Translations under genes and position numbers: made by a program
Notes under the pieces: generated by a model
Databases searched by the model: none
Seen by the model: only the letters and a program-made list of their open reading frames with translations
Told to the model about the DNA's origin: nothing
In this document: positions 18,196-26,342 of the stretch, piece by piece
Layout of the letters: the number at the start of each line of letters is the position of its first letter
How positions within the stretch are numbered: the first letter of the stretch is position 1
Origin: Mycolicibacterium austroafricanum
GTDB lineage: Bacteria; Actinomycetota; Actinomycetes; Mycobacteriales; Mycobacteriaceae
Direction of reading: 5' to 3'
DNA length: 64,000 bases
Assembly: GCF_902705885.1 (NCBI RefSeq)
Contig: NZ_CACSIP010000003.1
Span: forward strand, 33,772 to 97,771

Positions 18196-18623
18196 TCCCG
18201 GTCCCAGGCGCCCCGACGGCCCATTTTGGTTCGGCCGCGACGCTTCTTTTCCGCGATCCGTCGTTCCTTCGAACCCCGCGTGGGTTTGGTGGGCCGGCGC
18301 ACCGGCGGGGGCGCGGCCGTTGCGGCGCGCAGGACACGGGCCATGCGCTCGCGGGCGGCGACGCGGTTCTGGAGTTGGGCGCGACGCTCGCTGGCCGTCA
18401 CGACCAGCACGCCGTCGATGAGGCGGTTACCCAGCCTCGCGAGCATCCGGTCGCGTAACCACTCCGGCACCGAGGACGAGCGGGCGAGGTCGAATGACAG
18501 CTCTACCCGGCTGTCGGCGGTGTTCACACCTTGTCCGCCGGGGCCCGAGGACCTGGAGAAGCGTTCGCTCAGATCGGACGCGGGCACCACCAGGGTGCGC
18601 GTCACGATCAGATCCTCGGCCAC
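18192..18623 (-). CDS. arfB: ArfB-type peptidyl-tRNA hydrolase (ribosome rescue)
   Basis: A 143-residue codon-independent release factor homologue that frees stalled ribosomes lacking a stop codon. The catalytic loop [10 protein letters not shown] contains the GGQ motif, and the C-terminus is a basic tail ([20 protein letters not shown]) that enters the empty mRNA channel in the family. GTG 18623 is chosen because family proteins are about 140 residues and a TACCCT -10-like element lies 7 nt before it. Convergent with ctaB, with 4-nt stop overlap. Confidence 0.93.
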   Translation of the reverse strand: MAEDLIVTRTLVVPASDLSERFSRSSGPGGQGVNTADSRVELSFDLARSSSVPEWLRDRMLARLGNRLIDGVLVVTASERRAQLQNRVAARERMARVLRAATAAPPPVRRPTKPTRGSKERRIAEKKRRGRTKMGRRGAWDRD

Positions 18624-18630
18624 CCTGACA

Positions 18631-18636
18631 AGGGTA
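18631..18636 (-). promoter_or_regulatory. -10 element for a leaderless arfB transcript
   Basis: On the minus strand TACCCT is followed by 7 nt and the GTG start. In mycobacteria a TANNNT hexamer at this distance commonly gives a leaderless mRNA. Confidence 0.45.
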
Positions 18637-18666
18637 GAACCCCGCAGCCGCTCGGGCCCGGCGGAT

Positions 18667-19650
18667 TCAGGGGACCAGCACCACGGATCCGACGGTCTGG
18701 CGGCCCTGCAGATCACGATGGGCCTGCTCCGCGTCGCGCAGGTCGTAGCGGTTGCTGACGGTGACGGCGAGGGTGCCGTCGGAGATCGCGGTGAGGAGTT
18801 CGCCGGCCCGCCAGGAGAACTCGTCGGGAGTCCGGGTGTGGTGTGCCAGGTTCGGGCGGGTCAGGAACACCGACCCGGCGGCGTTGAGCCGCTGCGGGTC
18901 GAACGGCGGCACCGGGCCACTGGCGGCGCCGAACAGGGCCAGCGTGCCGCGCACGGCGAGGCTGGCCAGGCTCGCCTCGAACGTCGAGGCGCCCACCCCG
19001 TCATAGACCGCTGCGACGCCGTTGCCGTCGGTGAGCTCGCGGATCCGGTCACCGAACTCCCGCGGGTCTTCCGGGTAGTCCAGCACCTCAACCGCGCCCG
19101 CCTGCCGGGACAGCTCGGCCTTGTCGGGCGTCGACACCGTGGTGATCACCGAGGCGGCGAGACTGGTCGCCCACTGGGTGAGGATGAGCCCGACGCCGCC
19201 GGCGCCGGCATGCATCAGCACCGTGTCACCCTGTTGCACCGGGTACGTCGACTTGATCAGATAGTGCGCGGTCATGCCCTTGAGCAGCGCCGACGCCGCC
19301 ACGTCGGACGCCACACCGTCGGGCACATAGGCAACAAAATCTGCAGGCGCCAAGCAGTATTCGGCGTAAGCCCCGAGTCCCTGGGCGGTCACCACCCGGT
19401 CGCCGACGGTCAGCGCCGCCACGTCGTCACCGACGGCTTCGATGGTCCCGCACACCTCGGTGCCCACGATGAACGGCACGTCCCTCGGGTAGAGGCCCGA
19501 GCGGAAGTAGGTGTCGATGAAGTTGACACCGACCGCCTCGGCCTTGATCAGCACCTGGCCGGGTTCGGGTGTGGGCCGCGACCGCTCGACGTAGGACAAG
19601 ACCTCCGGCCCACCGGTCTGGGCGACTTCAATGGCGTACATGCTCACCAT
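18667..19650 (-). CDS. qor: quinone oxidoreductase (zeta-crystallin-like MDR)
   Basis: A 327-residue medium-chain reductase without zinc ligands, like NADPH:quinone oxidoreductase. It has VGVNFIDTYFRSGLYP, GTEVCGTIEAVG, and the nucleotide-binding HAGAGGVGLILTQWA at about residue 150. Position after ctaB/arfB matches Rv1454c. Two starts are possible, ATG 19650 and ATG 19641 (MYAIEV). The gene is divergent from the ATP-grasp gene with only 29 bp between starts. Confidence 0.94.
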   Translation of the reverse strand: MVSMYAIEVAQTGGPEVLSYVERSRPTPEPGQVLIKAEAVGVNFIDTYFRSGLYPRDVPFIVGTEVCGTIEAVGDDVAALTVGDRVVTAQGLGAYAEYCLAPADFVAYVPDGVASDVAASALLKGMTAHYLIKSTYPVQQGDTVLMHAGAGGVGLILTQWATSLAASVITTVSTPDKAELSRQAGAVEVLDYPEDPREFGDRIRELTDGNGVAAVYDGVGASTFEASLASLAVRGTLALFGAASGPVPPFDPQRLNAAGSVFLTRPNLAHHTRTPDEFSWRAGELLTAISDGTLAVTVSNRYDLRDAEQAHRDLQGRQTVGSVVLVP

Positions 19651-19679
19651 CTTGCCTGCTCGGTAAAGTCGGTCCGGTC
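19651..19679. promoter_or_regulatory. 29-bp divergent start region of qor and the ATP-grasp gene
   Basis: Only 29 bp separate the two annotated starts. TAAAGT on the plus strand lies 10 nt before the ATP-grasp ATG, and its complement region reads TTTACC toward qor. The two promoters must overlap each other or the coding ends, so initiation is probably mutually exclusive. Confidence 0.4.
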
Positions 19680-20618
19680 ATGAAGCCCGCCCGCCCCGAC
19701 GTCTTCCACCCCAGGATCGTGCTCGCCGGCTGTCCGGCACTGCCCGAGGGGGACGGTGACGACGCCGGCCTGGTGCGGGCGCTTCGAGATCGCGGCCTGC
19801 ATGCCCGGTGGTTGTCCTGGGACGATCCGGCCACCGTGGAAGCCGATCTGGTGATCCTGCGCGCCACGTGGGACTACACCGACCGGCTCGACGAGTTCAT
19901 GGCCTGGACCAGGCGGGTGCCCCGACTGCTGAACGGGCCCGCGGTCGTCGCGTGGAACACCGACAAGCGCTACCTGGCCGACCTCGCCGCCGCAGGGGTG
20001 TCCACGGTTCCCGGCGAATTCTTCGCGCTGGGGGAGCAGGTGCGCATCCCGGACGGCGAGGTGGTCGTCAAACCCGCCGTGGGTGCGGGTTCGGTTGGCG
20101 CTCTGCGCTTCTCCGATCCGGGTCGAGCAGCCGAACATGCCGCAGCGCTGCATGCCGCCGGTCGGGATGTCCTGGTGCAGCCCTACGATCCGCGGGTCCG
20201 CCACGGTGAGACCGCGCTGGTGTTCCTTCGCGGTGCGCAGTCCCACGCATTCACCAAGGGGCCGATCCTGCCGCCGCCGGGGAGCGTGCCGCACTTCGAT
20301 GCGTCGGGAACCTTCGCCGAGGAGCGACTCGGGCGGGCCGACCCGGACTTCGAGCTCTGGGATCTCGGTCATGCGGCGCTGGCGGCCGCGTCGGCGCATC
20401 TGGGTATCGACACCTCCGAACTGCTCTACGCCCGCGTCGACGTCCTCGGTGGTGCGGATGCGCCCACCGTGCTCGAACTGGAACTGGTCGAACCGTCACT
20501 GGGTTGGCGCCAACTCGACGAGACCGAACGGCGGCGCCGCGAGCGGCAGTTCGCCCTCGGGGTCGAGTCAGCTCTCGCGGAGTTCGGACTCGGTCCGTTC
20601 TCGCATCGACGCCCATAA
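19680..20618 (+). CDS. ATP-grasp domain protein (RimK-like), function unknown
   Basis: A 312-residue protein with an ATP-grasp layout: N-terminal LVILRATWDYTDR, WNTDKRYLADLAAAGVSTVPGEF, the nucleotide-binding VVVKPAVGAGSVGALRF, and the metal-binding end VLELELVEPSLGWRQL. Such enzymes join a carboxylate to an amine or thiol through an acyl phosphate. The substrate is not known, but it occupies the position of the conserved hypothetical Rv1455. The last 51 nt overlap the convergent ctaA gene. Confidence 0.85.
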   Translation: MKPARPDVFHPRIVLAGCPALPEGDGDDAGLVRALRDRGLHARWLSWDDPATVEADLVILRATWDYTDRLDEFMAWTRRVPRLLNGPAVVAWNTDKRYLADLAAAGVSTVPGEFFALGEQVRIPDGEVVVKPAVGAGSVGALRFSDPGRAAEHAAALHAAGRDVLVQPYDPRVRHGETALVFLRGAQSHAFTKGPILPPPGSVPHFDASGTFAEERLGRADPDFELWDLGHAALAAASAHLGIDTSELLYARVDVLGGADAPTVLELELVEPSLGWRQLDETERRRRERQFALGVESALAEFGLGPFSHRRP

Positions 20619-21536
20619 CGCGGCGGTGGCGGCCGTACAGACAGCCGCCCCGGCAACGTGCAACGCCACCAACGCGGCGGGGACGCCGGTGAAGAACTGC
20701 ACCGCGCCGAGGGTGCCCTGGGCCACCACCAGGACGATCAGCACGCTCAGCCGGGTAAGCACCGGCCGGGGCGCGCGCACGGCGAGCAGTGCGAAGCCGA
20801 GACCCGCCAGCAGCGACAGGTACGCCACCAACAGGGACGAGTGCATGTGCACCAGGGTGGTGATCTCCACCTGCAGCCGGGGCACGGGCCTGTCGAGGCT
20901 CTTGTCCCCGGCGTGCGGACCCGCCCCGGTGACCATGGTGCCCGTCACCAGGACCGCAGCCAGCGCCAGCGCGGACAGAACCGTCAACTGACGCAGCGGT
21001 TTCACCACCCGGGCCACCGGTACGCCGCGATCGGGCTGACCGACCTTGACGTACAGCAGAGTCGCCACCCAGACCATCGTCATCGACGCCAACAGGTGGA
21101 TGGCCACCGTCCACCACAGCAGCCCGGTCAACACCGTGATCCCGCCGATCACCGCCTGCACCACCGTCGACACCGGCATCAGCCAGGCGTAGACCAGCAC
21201 CTCGCGGCGGCGCCGGGCACGGGTGAGCACGATGACCGCCGCGGCGGCGGTGAGCACGACGAGGAAGGTCAGCAGCCGGTTGCCGAACTCGACGGCCTGG
21301 TGCAGGCCGGGGACCTCGGCGTGTGGCACCGGGGTGAAGCTGCCGGGGAAGCACTGCGGCCACGTCGGGCAGCCGAGACCAGAGGCGGTGACCCGCACGA
21401 TGGCCCCGGTCACGGCGATACCGCCCTGGGTCAGGATCACTGCCGCCGCGACGATGCGTTGGACGCGCAGGCTGGGCTCGGGAAGCACATCGACGAGCCC
21501 GAGGAACAGCTTGGGCAGCAGACGTCCGACGGGCAC
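20568..21536 (-). CDS. ctaA: heme A synthase (COX15/CtaA)
   Basis: A 322-residue membrane protein with eight helices that oxidises heme O to heme A. Family hallmarks are the GGIAVTGAIVRVTASGLGCPTWPQCFPG loop containing the cysteine pair, and His residues in the helices (HQAVEFGNRLLT, HLLASMTMVW, HMHSSLLVAYLSL and LVALHVAGA). It works with ctaB nearby. A TACCAT element 6 nt before the GTG suggests a leaderless transcript. The 3' end overlaps the convergent ATP-grasp gene by 51 nt. Confidence 0.94.
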   Translation of the reverse strand: MPVGRLLPKLFLGLVDVLPEPSLRVQRIVAAAVILTQGGIAVTGAIVRVTASGLGCPTWPQCFPGSFTPVPHAEVPGLHQAVEFGNRLLTFLVVLTAAAAVIVLTRARRRREVLVYAWLMPVSTVVQAVIGGITVLTGLLWWTVAIHLLASMTMVWVATLLYVKVGQPDRGVPVARVVKPLRQLTVLSALALAAVLVTGTMVTGAGPHAGDKSLDRPVPRLQVEITTLVHMHSSLLVAYLSLLAGLGFALLAVRAPRPVLTRLSVLIVLVVAQGTLGAVQFFTGVPAALVALHVAGAAVCTAATAALWASMRERTESELRES

Positions 21537-21542
21537 GCTCCG

Positions 21543-21548
21543 ATGGTA
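21543..21548 (-). promoter_or_regulatory. -10 element for a leaderless ctaA transcript
   Basis: TACCAT on the minus strand lies 6 nt before the ctaA GTG and only about 12 nt after the stop of the upstream TetR gene. ctaA may thus have its own promoter. Consensus-based. Confidence 0.42.
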
Positions 21549-21560
21549 GAGCCTCGGGAA

Positions 21561-22139
21561 CTACATTCCGTAGTAGGGGCGCACCACCGGGGTCAGCACC
21601 TCGTCGACGAGCTGCACCACCAACTCGTCGGTGATCGGGTCTCCAGTGATCAACAGGCGATGCCATAGCACGCTCTGGCCGAGTTCGCGGACCACCTCGA
21701 CCGGACAGTCGGGCCGGACCTCGCCACGCTCGATGGCCCGGGCCAGCAGTGTGTCCATCTGGTTCTTGCGCCAGCCCATCACATCGGTACGGAATGCCGA
21801 TTCCAGATCCGGGTCCGCCGTCACCGCCATGACGACCGACCGCATCAGGGTCGCCCGTTCGCCGGTGAACAACGCCGCCCATGCACGCAGCACTGCGAGC
21901 ATGTCGCCACGGAAGCTGCCGGTGTCCGGGCTCGGAATCGCCGCCACCGCGACGCCGAGCAGGGTGTCCCGAATCAACGCGCGCCGATCGGGCCAGCGCC
22001 GGTACAGCACGGGCTTGCTGGTGCGGGCGGCCGCTGCCACGGCCTCCATCGTCACCGCCTCGGGGCCACGGTCGCTCAGCAGCTCCAACACCGCAGAGCG
22101 GATCGCGTCCTCGAGTTGCGCACCGCGTCGTCGAGTCAC
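21561..22139 (-). CDS. TetR-family transcriptional regulator
   Basis: A 192-residue TetR protein. Its N-terminal HTH (AVTMEAVAAAARTSKPVLYRRWPDRRALI) and C-terminal all-helical domain with ELGQSVLWHRLLITGDPITDELV are typical of the TetR_C subfamilies. It is divergent from the DAPG-hydrolase-like gene across 92 bp that contain a perfect 15-bp inverted repeat, so it most likely controls that gene and itself. It also lies 24 nt upstream of ctaA in the same direction. Confidence 0.92.
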   Translation of the reverse strand: MTRRRGAQLEDAIRSAVLELLSDRGPEAVTMEAVAAAARTSKPVLYRRWPDRRALIRDTLLGVAVAAIPSPDTGSFRGDMLAVLRAWAALFTGERATLMRSVVMAVTADPDLESAFRTDVMGWRKNQMDTLLARAIERGEVRPDCPVEVVRELGQSVLWHRLLITGDPITDELVVQLVDEVLTPVVRPYYGM

Positions 22140-22173
22140 CAGCCACCTCCGGAATAGAAACGCTTGCGTATCT

Positions 22174-22188
22174 TACGTTGGGAACGTA
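22174..22188. promoter_or_regulatory. candidate TetR operator TACGTT-GGG-AACGTA
   Basis: A perfect inverted repeat with 6-bp arms and a 3-bp centre between the divergent TetR and DAPG-hydrolase-like genes. The direct repeat CGTATCTT (22167-22174 and 22214-22221) brackets it. Size and place suit a TetR dimer site. Confidence 0.55.
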
Positions 22189-22231
22189 CGGTCAACCATA
22201 TAAGAAACTAAATCGTATCTTGGAGGTTGAT

Positions 22232-22918
22232 ATGCCGTTGCCCGTGCTGCATCCGCTGCGAACGGTCGACACCGCGCGGGTCGCATACTACGAACTCCCG
22301 CACCGCCGTCGACGAATCACCATCGATCACCGTCCGCTACAGGGGGTGACGCCGGGGATGCTGCTCGATTGGTTCACCCACCTCGGCGGCACGATGACCT
22401 ACGGCGGGCAGACCGTCGATCGCTACCTCGCATGGCACCCGATCGACCACATCCGCTGGGAGTTGGCCCGCCCGGCGCCCACCGGTGGCGCCGCGGAGGG
22501 CGCGCGGTTCCACATAGTCGAAGCGTTCGGCGCCAAGCCTGAATTCACTTCCGACGAGATCGCCCGGGTCGAGAAACTCGACGAGACCGGCATTCGGCTT
22601 GTGCTCCGTGTCGCGGGGATTCCGGTCTTCCAACTGGAGCACACCTGGTCGGCCGGGGATGACGGCGCACACTACGTCACCGTGATGGATCTAGGTGCCC
22701 GCTCACCGATGTTGGGTCCAGTGAACCGCCTGATCCGCAGTCGATTTCACGACGACAAGGCCCACGCCTGGGTGAAACACAATATCGAAGAAGTCGGCCA
22801 GCTGGAGCACCTTCTGCCGCAACTGAATTCGTCAGGTGAAGCGGAACCACCGCAGCGCGCACAACCCGGCGACGGCACCCCACACCGCGAGCACCGCGAG
22901 GCCGAACCAGTCCATTGA
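22232..22918 (+). CDS. DAPG hydrolase-like (PhlG family) protein
   Basis: A 228-residue protein resembling the 2,4-diacetylphloroglucinol hydrolase family, which cleaves carbon-carbon bonds in polyketide phenols. Characteristic parts are MLLDWFTHLGGTMTYGG, RYLAWHPIDHIRWEL and the C-terminal HDDKAHAWVKHNIEEVG. ATG 22232 follows TGGAGG. The recognisable domain ends near residue 200; the last 29 residues are read out of the opposite strand of the convergent permease gene (87-nt overlap). The true substrate in mycobacteria is unknown. Confidence 0.78.
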   Translation: MPLPVLHPLRTVDTARVAYYELPHRRRRITIDHRPLQGVTPGMLLDWFTHLGGTMTYGGQTVDRYLAWHPIDHIRWELARPAPTGGAAEGARFHIVEAFGAKPEFTSDEIARVEKLDETGIRLVLRVAGIPVFQLEHTWSAGDDGAHYVTVMDLGARSPMLGPVNRLIRSRFHDDKAHAWVKHNIEEVGQLEHLLPQLNSSGEAEPPQRAQPGDGTPHREHREAEPVH

Positions 22919-23614
22919 CAGCAGCATCGCGCGCGACAGCGCCTCGGTGAGGGCGCCCGAGGGAGTCAGTCGGGCCACCCACTGCACCGCGGTGGGCACC
23001 ATGCCGCCCTCAAGGGTGAGCGCACCGAGTCCGGCGAAGACGAACCAGAGCAGGTTGGCGATCGCCAACACGATCTCGGCGCGCAAGGTGCCGCCCAGGA
23101 GCAGGCCGAGCGCGGCGAATACCGCGGTGCCCAACGCGATGATCGCGGCGCCCAGCGCCAGCCCGGCGATCGGCGGCCGCCAGCCCAGCGCCACACCGAT
23201 GGCGCCGAACAGGATCGACTGCAGGAACACCACGGCGACGACGGCCAGTGATTTGCCCGCGATGATCCCCCACACCGGCAACGCGGTGGCGCCGAGCCTC
23301 TTGAGCGCTCCGTAACGGCGGTCGAAGGCCACCGCGATCGCCTGCCCGGTGAACGCGGTGGAGATCACCGCCAGCGCCATGACCGCGGGTACGAAGGTCG
23401 CTGCGCGGTTGTCCCCGAACGAGCCCAGCGGCAACAGAGTGAGTCCCACCAGCAACGTGATCGGGATGAACATCGTCAACAGCAGTTGTTCGCCGTTGCG
23501 TAGCAGCAGGCGCAGTTCCAGCCCGAACTGTGCGTTGAGCATCTGCGGCACCGCCGCCGGCCGGGGGTCGGGGGTGAAGGTTCCCGGCGTGAACCGGTTG
23601 GTTTCGATCGTCAT
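22832..23614 (-). CDS. ABC-2 type transporter permease
   Basis: A 260-residue permease with six membrane helices, starting MTIETNRFTPGTF and including LLLTMFIPITLLVGLTLLP and the ABC-2 core GQAIAVAFDRRYGALKRLGATALPVW. It forms an exporter with the ATPase encoded just upstream; the ATG at 23614 overlaps the ATPase stop (ATGA), which fixes the start against a longer frame. Position matches Rv1457c. Substrate unknown; proximity to mptB is conserved in mycobacteria but does not prove a shared role. Confidence 0.9.
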   Translation of the reverse strand: MTIETNRFTPGTFTPDPRPAAVPQMLNAQFGLELRLLLRNGEQLLLTMFIPITLLVGLTLLPLGSFGDNRAATFVPAVMALAVISTAFTGQAIAVAFDRRYGALKRLGATALPVWGIIAGKSLAVVAVVFLQSILFGAIGVALGWRPPIAGLALGAAIIALGTAVFAALGLLLGGTLRAEIVLAIANLLWFVFAGLGALTLEGGMVPTAVQWVARLTPSGALTEALSRAMLLSMDWFGLAVLAVWGAVAGLCALRWFRFT

Positions 23615-24546
23615 TTCCTCAGCTCCCGCCCCGTGAGTTCCAAGAACACGTCCTCGAGGCTGCGCTGCTCGACGCGCATGTGGGTGGCCAGGACGTCCAG
23701 TCGGGCGCACCACGCGGTCACGGTGGCCAGCACCTGAGGATCGATGTGACCCTCGACCAGGTACTCACCCGGTGAGGTTTCGACGGCCCGATAGGTCTCG
23801 GGCAGCGCCGAGACGAGCAGGCTCAGGTCGAGCATCCGCGGTGCCCGGAAGCGCAGCTGGTTCTCCGCGCCGTTGCGCATGAGTTCGGCCGGGGTCCCGG
23901 TGGCGACGGCGACCCCGCGGTCGATGATCAGTATCCGGTCGGCCAGCTCCTCGGCCTCGGGCAGCTGATGGGTGGTCAGCACCACCGTCACCCCGTCACG
24001 GCGGAGCGCATCGATCAACTCCCACACCACGATTCGTGCGTGGGCATCCATGCCCGCGGTCGGCTCGTCGAGGAACACCAGCTCGGGGCGGCCGACGACG
24101 GCGCAGGCCAGCGAGAGTCGCTGCTGCTGGCCGCCGGAAAGCCTGCGGTAGGTGGTGCGGGCGGATTCGGCCAGCCCCAGGGTGTCGAGAAGCCATTGCG
24201 GGTCGAGTGGATCCGCGGCGTAGGACGCCACCAGGTTCAGCATCTCACCGGCCCGCGCTGCGGGATACGCGCCCCCGCCCTGCAGCATCACGCCGATCCG
24301 GGGCCGCAGCGCGGCGTTGTCCGCGACGGGATCGAGACCGAGGATCTCGATCCGGCCTTCGTCGGGCTTGAGGAAGCCCTCGCACATCTCCACCGTCGTG
24401 GTCTTGCCGGCGCCATTGGGGCCGAGCAGGGCGAGAACTTCGGCGGGCTGCACGTCGAGATCGAGCTCGGAGACGGCGGTTGTCGATCCGTACCGCTTGC
24501 TGACACCGCTCAGCAGCACGGGGACAACACCGGAGCGGGAGGTCAC
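23611..24546 (-). CDS. ABC transporter ATP-binding protein (exporter type)
   Basis: A 311-residue ATPase with Walker A GPNGAGKTTT at about residue 41, signature LSGGQQQRLSL, Walker B LVFLDEPTAGMD and switch TTHQLPEAEE. The C-terminal extension (LVEGHIDPQVLATVTAWCARLDV) is usual for DrrA-like daunorubicin or antibiotic exporters. It overlaps both neighbours by 4 nt (mptB before, permease after), so the three form one leftward operon. Matches Rv1458c in position. Confidence 0.94.
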   Translation of the reverse strand: MTSRSGVVPVLLSGVSKRYGSTTAVSELDLDVQPAEVLALLGPNGAGKTTTVEMCEGFLKPDEGRIEILGLDPVADNAALRPRIGVMLQGGGAYPAARAGEMLNLVASYAADPLDPQWLLDTLGLAESARTTYRRLSGGQQQRLSLACAVVGRPELVFLDEPTAGMDAHARIVVWELIDALRRDGVTVVLTTHQLPEAEELADRILIIDRGVAVATGTPAELMRNGAENQLRFRAPRMLDLSLLVSALPETYRAVETSPGEYLVEGHIDPQVLATVTAWCARLDVLATHMRVEQRSLEDVFLELTGRELRK

Positions 24547-26216
24547 GAAGACTCAGCGTAGGCGTCGGACTTGGCGGTCGGCGGCTCCGGTGGCGGCGGC
24601 GGCTCCGGAATCGGCCGCCAGGGCAACCGCCGGTAGGTCAGAGCGATCAGCACGACCACGATCACGGTGCTCGCCAACGTCGCCATCACGATCTGGAACA
24701 GCGCGAACCGATCGCCGTTGGCAGTGGGGCCGAAGATGCCGACCAACAGGGTGGCGGCGATCGCCGTGGCGCGGAAGCCGGGACGGGTCGCCCAGGCCGC
24801 GAGCGGGATGATCGCCCAGAGCAGGTACCACGGCTGCACGACGGGGAAGAGCAGAACAGTGACGCCCAGTGCGACACCGAGGCCCCCGACGGGGTGCAGC
24901 CGCCCACGCAGCACCGCGAACAGCAACCAGGTGACGATCACCGCGATCAGGGTCACACCGATCAGACGGGTCAGGGCGAGCACCGCGGTGGTGTGGTCGC
25001 CGAGGCCGAGCAGGATGCCGACCTGGCCGGTGCCCAGCGCCAGCAGCGTCGGAGGCGACATCCAGCTGCGGACGACGTTCGCAGTGCCGAGGGTGAACAG
25101 CCACCCGAACCCGAGCCCGCTGGCCCAACCGATCACCGCCATCACCGCCAGGGACAGCGCGGTCAGCGCCCCGCCGGCGATGAAGAACGCTTTCACGGTG
25201 CCGCCCCACCGATGCGCCAGCGCCATCGCCACGAAACCCAGGGCCAACAGCGACGGCAACTTGACCTGTGACGACATGGTGATCAGCACGGTGCCGGCGA
25301 CCAGCATGGCCATCGGGTACCAGCGCGCCCACTGCCGGGTGTCGCGCGGCCAGACCCACGGCCGGGGGAGCAGCGGCCCCGCCGCGTCGATGCCTCGCAG
25401 CGCGAACTCGGTTCCCGCCAGCATCAACCCCAGCATCAATGCCTCGTTGTGGATGCCGGCGACCAGGTGCATGAACAGCAGCGGGTTGGCCGGCCCGAGC
25501 CACAGGGCGCTCACCTCGGCGACGCCGCAGCGGCGGGCCAGCCGGGGTGTGGCCCAGACGATCATCCCCACGCCGAGCAGCACGACGATCCGGTGGAACA
25601 ACACCGCCTCGACGATGTTCTCACCGGTCAGAGCCGAGATGCCACGACCTAGCCACAGGAACAGCGGTCCGTACGGCGCAGGCGTCTCCCGCCACAGGCT
25701 GGGCACCGACAGCGTGAAGAAGTGGTCCAGGCCCAACCCCGTGGCAGGGCCGACGCGGTACGGGTCGTCGCCCTGCAGCGAGATCTGGCTCTGTGCGAGA
25801 TAGGAGTAGACGTCCTTGCTGTACATCGGCGGTGCGATCAGCAGCGGCAACGCCCACAAAAGCAGCGTGCGGTCCAGGTCGCTGCGGGTCATCTTCCGCT
25901 TGCCCAGCGCGAACCGGCCCAACATCAGCCAGGCCAGGGTCATCATCACCGCTCCGGTGGTCGTCATCGTCAGCGAGACGGTCTGGATCCGGGAGGGCAG
26001 GTTGAGCAGGCGGACGCCGAACGTCGGATCCTGAACCACAGGGCGTGCGCCCGCACCGAGCGCGCCGATCGCCATCAGCACCGTGCCGGTCGCCCCGAAC
26101 AGCCGGGTCCGGCGCAGGGCGATAAGCTCGGGATCGATCAGGGGGCTGCCGTCGGTTCGCTCGTCACCGTGCCAGCCGGCGATCGAGGTGCTGAGGGAGC
26201 GTAGGCGGGCAGCCAC
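24543..26216 (-). CDS. mptB: alpha-(1,6)-mannopyranosyltransferase MptB
   Basis: A 557-residue polytopic glycosyltransferase of the GT-C type that uses polyprenyl-phosphomannose to start the alpha-1,6-mannan core of lipomannan in corynebacteria; in mycobacteria its role is partly redundant. At least 12 membrane segments are visible, with the periplasmic loop SKDVYSYLAQSQISLQGDDPYRVGP typical of the family. GTG 26216 is chosen over the 49-codon longer frame because mycobacterial MptB starts here and TACGCT lies 6 nt before it. Divergent from sufR. Confidence 0.93.
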   Translation of the reverse strand: MAARLRSLSTSIAGWHGDERTDGSPLIDPELIALRRTRLFGATGTVLMAIGALGAGARPVVQDPTFGVRLLNLPSRIQTVSLTMTTTGAVMMTLAWLMLGRFALGKRKMTRSDLDRTLLLWALPLLIAPPMYSKDVYSYLAQSQISLQGDDPYRVGPATGLGLDHFFTLSVPSLWRETPAPYGPLFLWLGRGISALTGENIVEAVLFHRIVVLLGVGMIVWATPRLARRCGVAEVSALWLGPANPLLFMHLVAGIHNEALMLGLMLAGTEFALRGIDAAGPLLPRPWVWPRDTRQWARWYPMAMLVAGTVLITMSSQVKLPSLLALGFVAMALAHRWGGTVKAFFIAGGALTALSLAVMAVIGWASGLGFGWLFTLGTANVVRSWMSPPTLLALGTGQVGILLGLGDHTTAVLALTRLIGVTLIAVIVTWLLFAVLRGRLHPVGGLGVALGVTVLLFPVVQPWYLLWAIIPLAAWATRPGFRATAIAATLLVGIFGPTANGDRFALFQIVMATLASTVIVVVLIALTYRRLPWRPIPEPPPPPEPPTAKSDAYAESS

Positions 26217-26222
26217 CAAGGC

Positions 26223-26228
26223 AGCGTA
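26223..26228 (-). promoter_or_regulatory. -10 element for a leaderless mptB transcript
   Basis: TACGCT on the minus strand, 6 nt before the mptB GTG. It supports the shorter mptB start. Confidence 0.42.
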
Positions 26229-26327
26229 GCGGTCGAATATTCCCGGCAACCGGGAGCAAGTCGATGTGAGTATCGCAACAGCCCCTGATAAGGGTGCCCT
26301 TGCTAGACCCGATTCCCGAATTGCGTC

Positions 26328-26342
26328 ACACTGGTGTTGTGA
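26328..26342 (+). promoter_or_regulatory. SufR operator ACACT-N5-TGTGA overlapping the sufR start
   Basis: The sequence ACACT-GGTGT-TGTGA sits exactly across the start of sufR; the GTG codon is at 26339-26341. It matches the ACACT-N5-TGTGA element reported for M. tuberculosis SufR, as remembered. It includes the symmetric TCACA/TGTGA arms. Binding of the Fe-S form of SufR here would block initiation of the suf operon. Confidence 0.75.
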
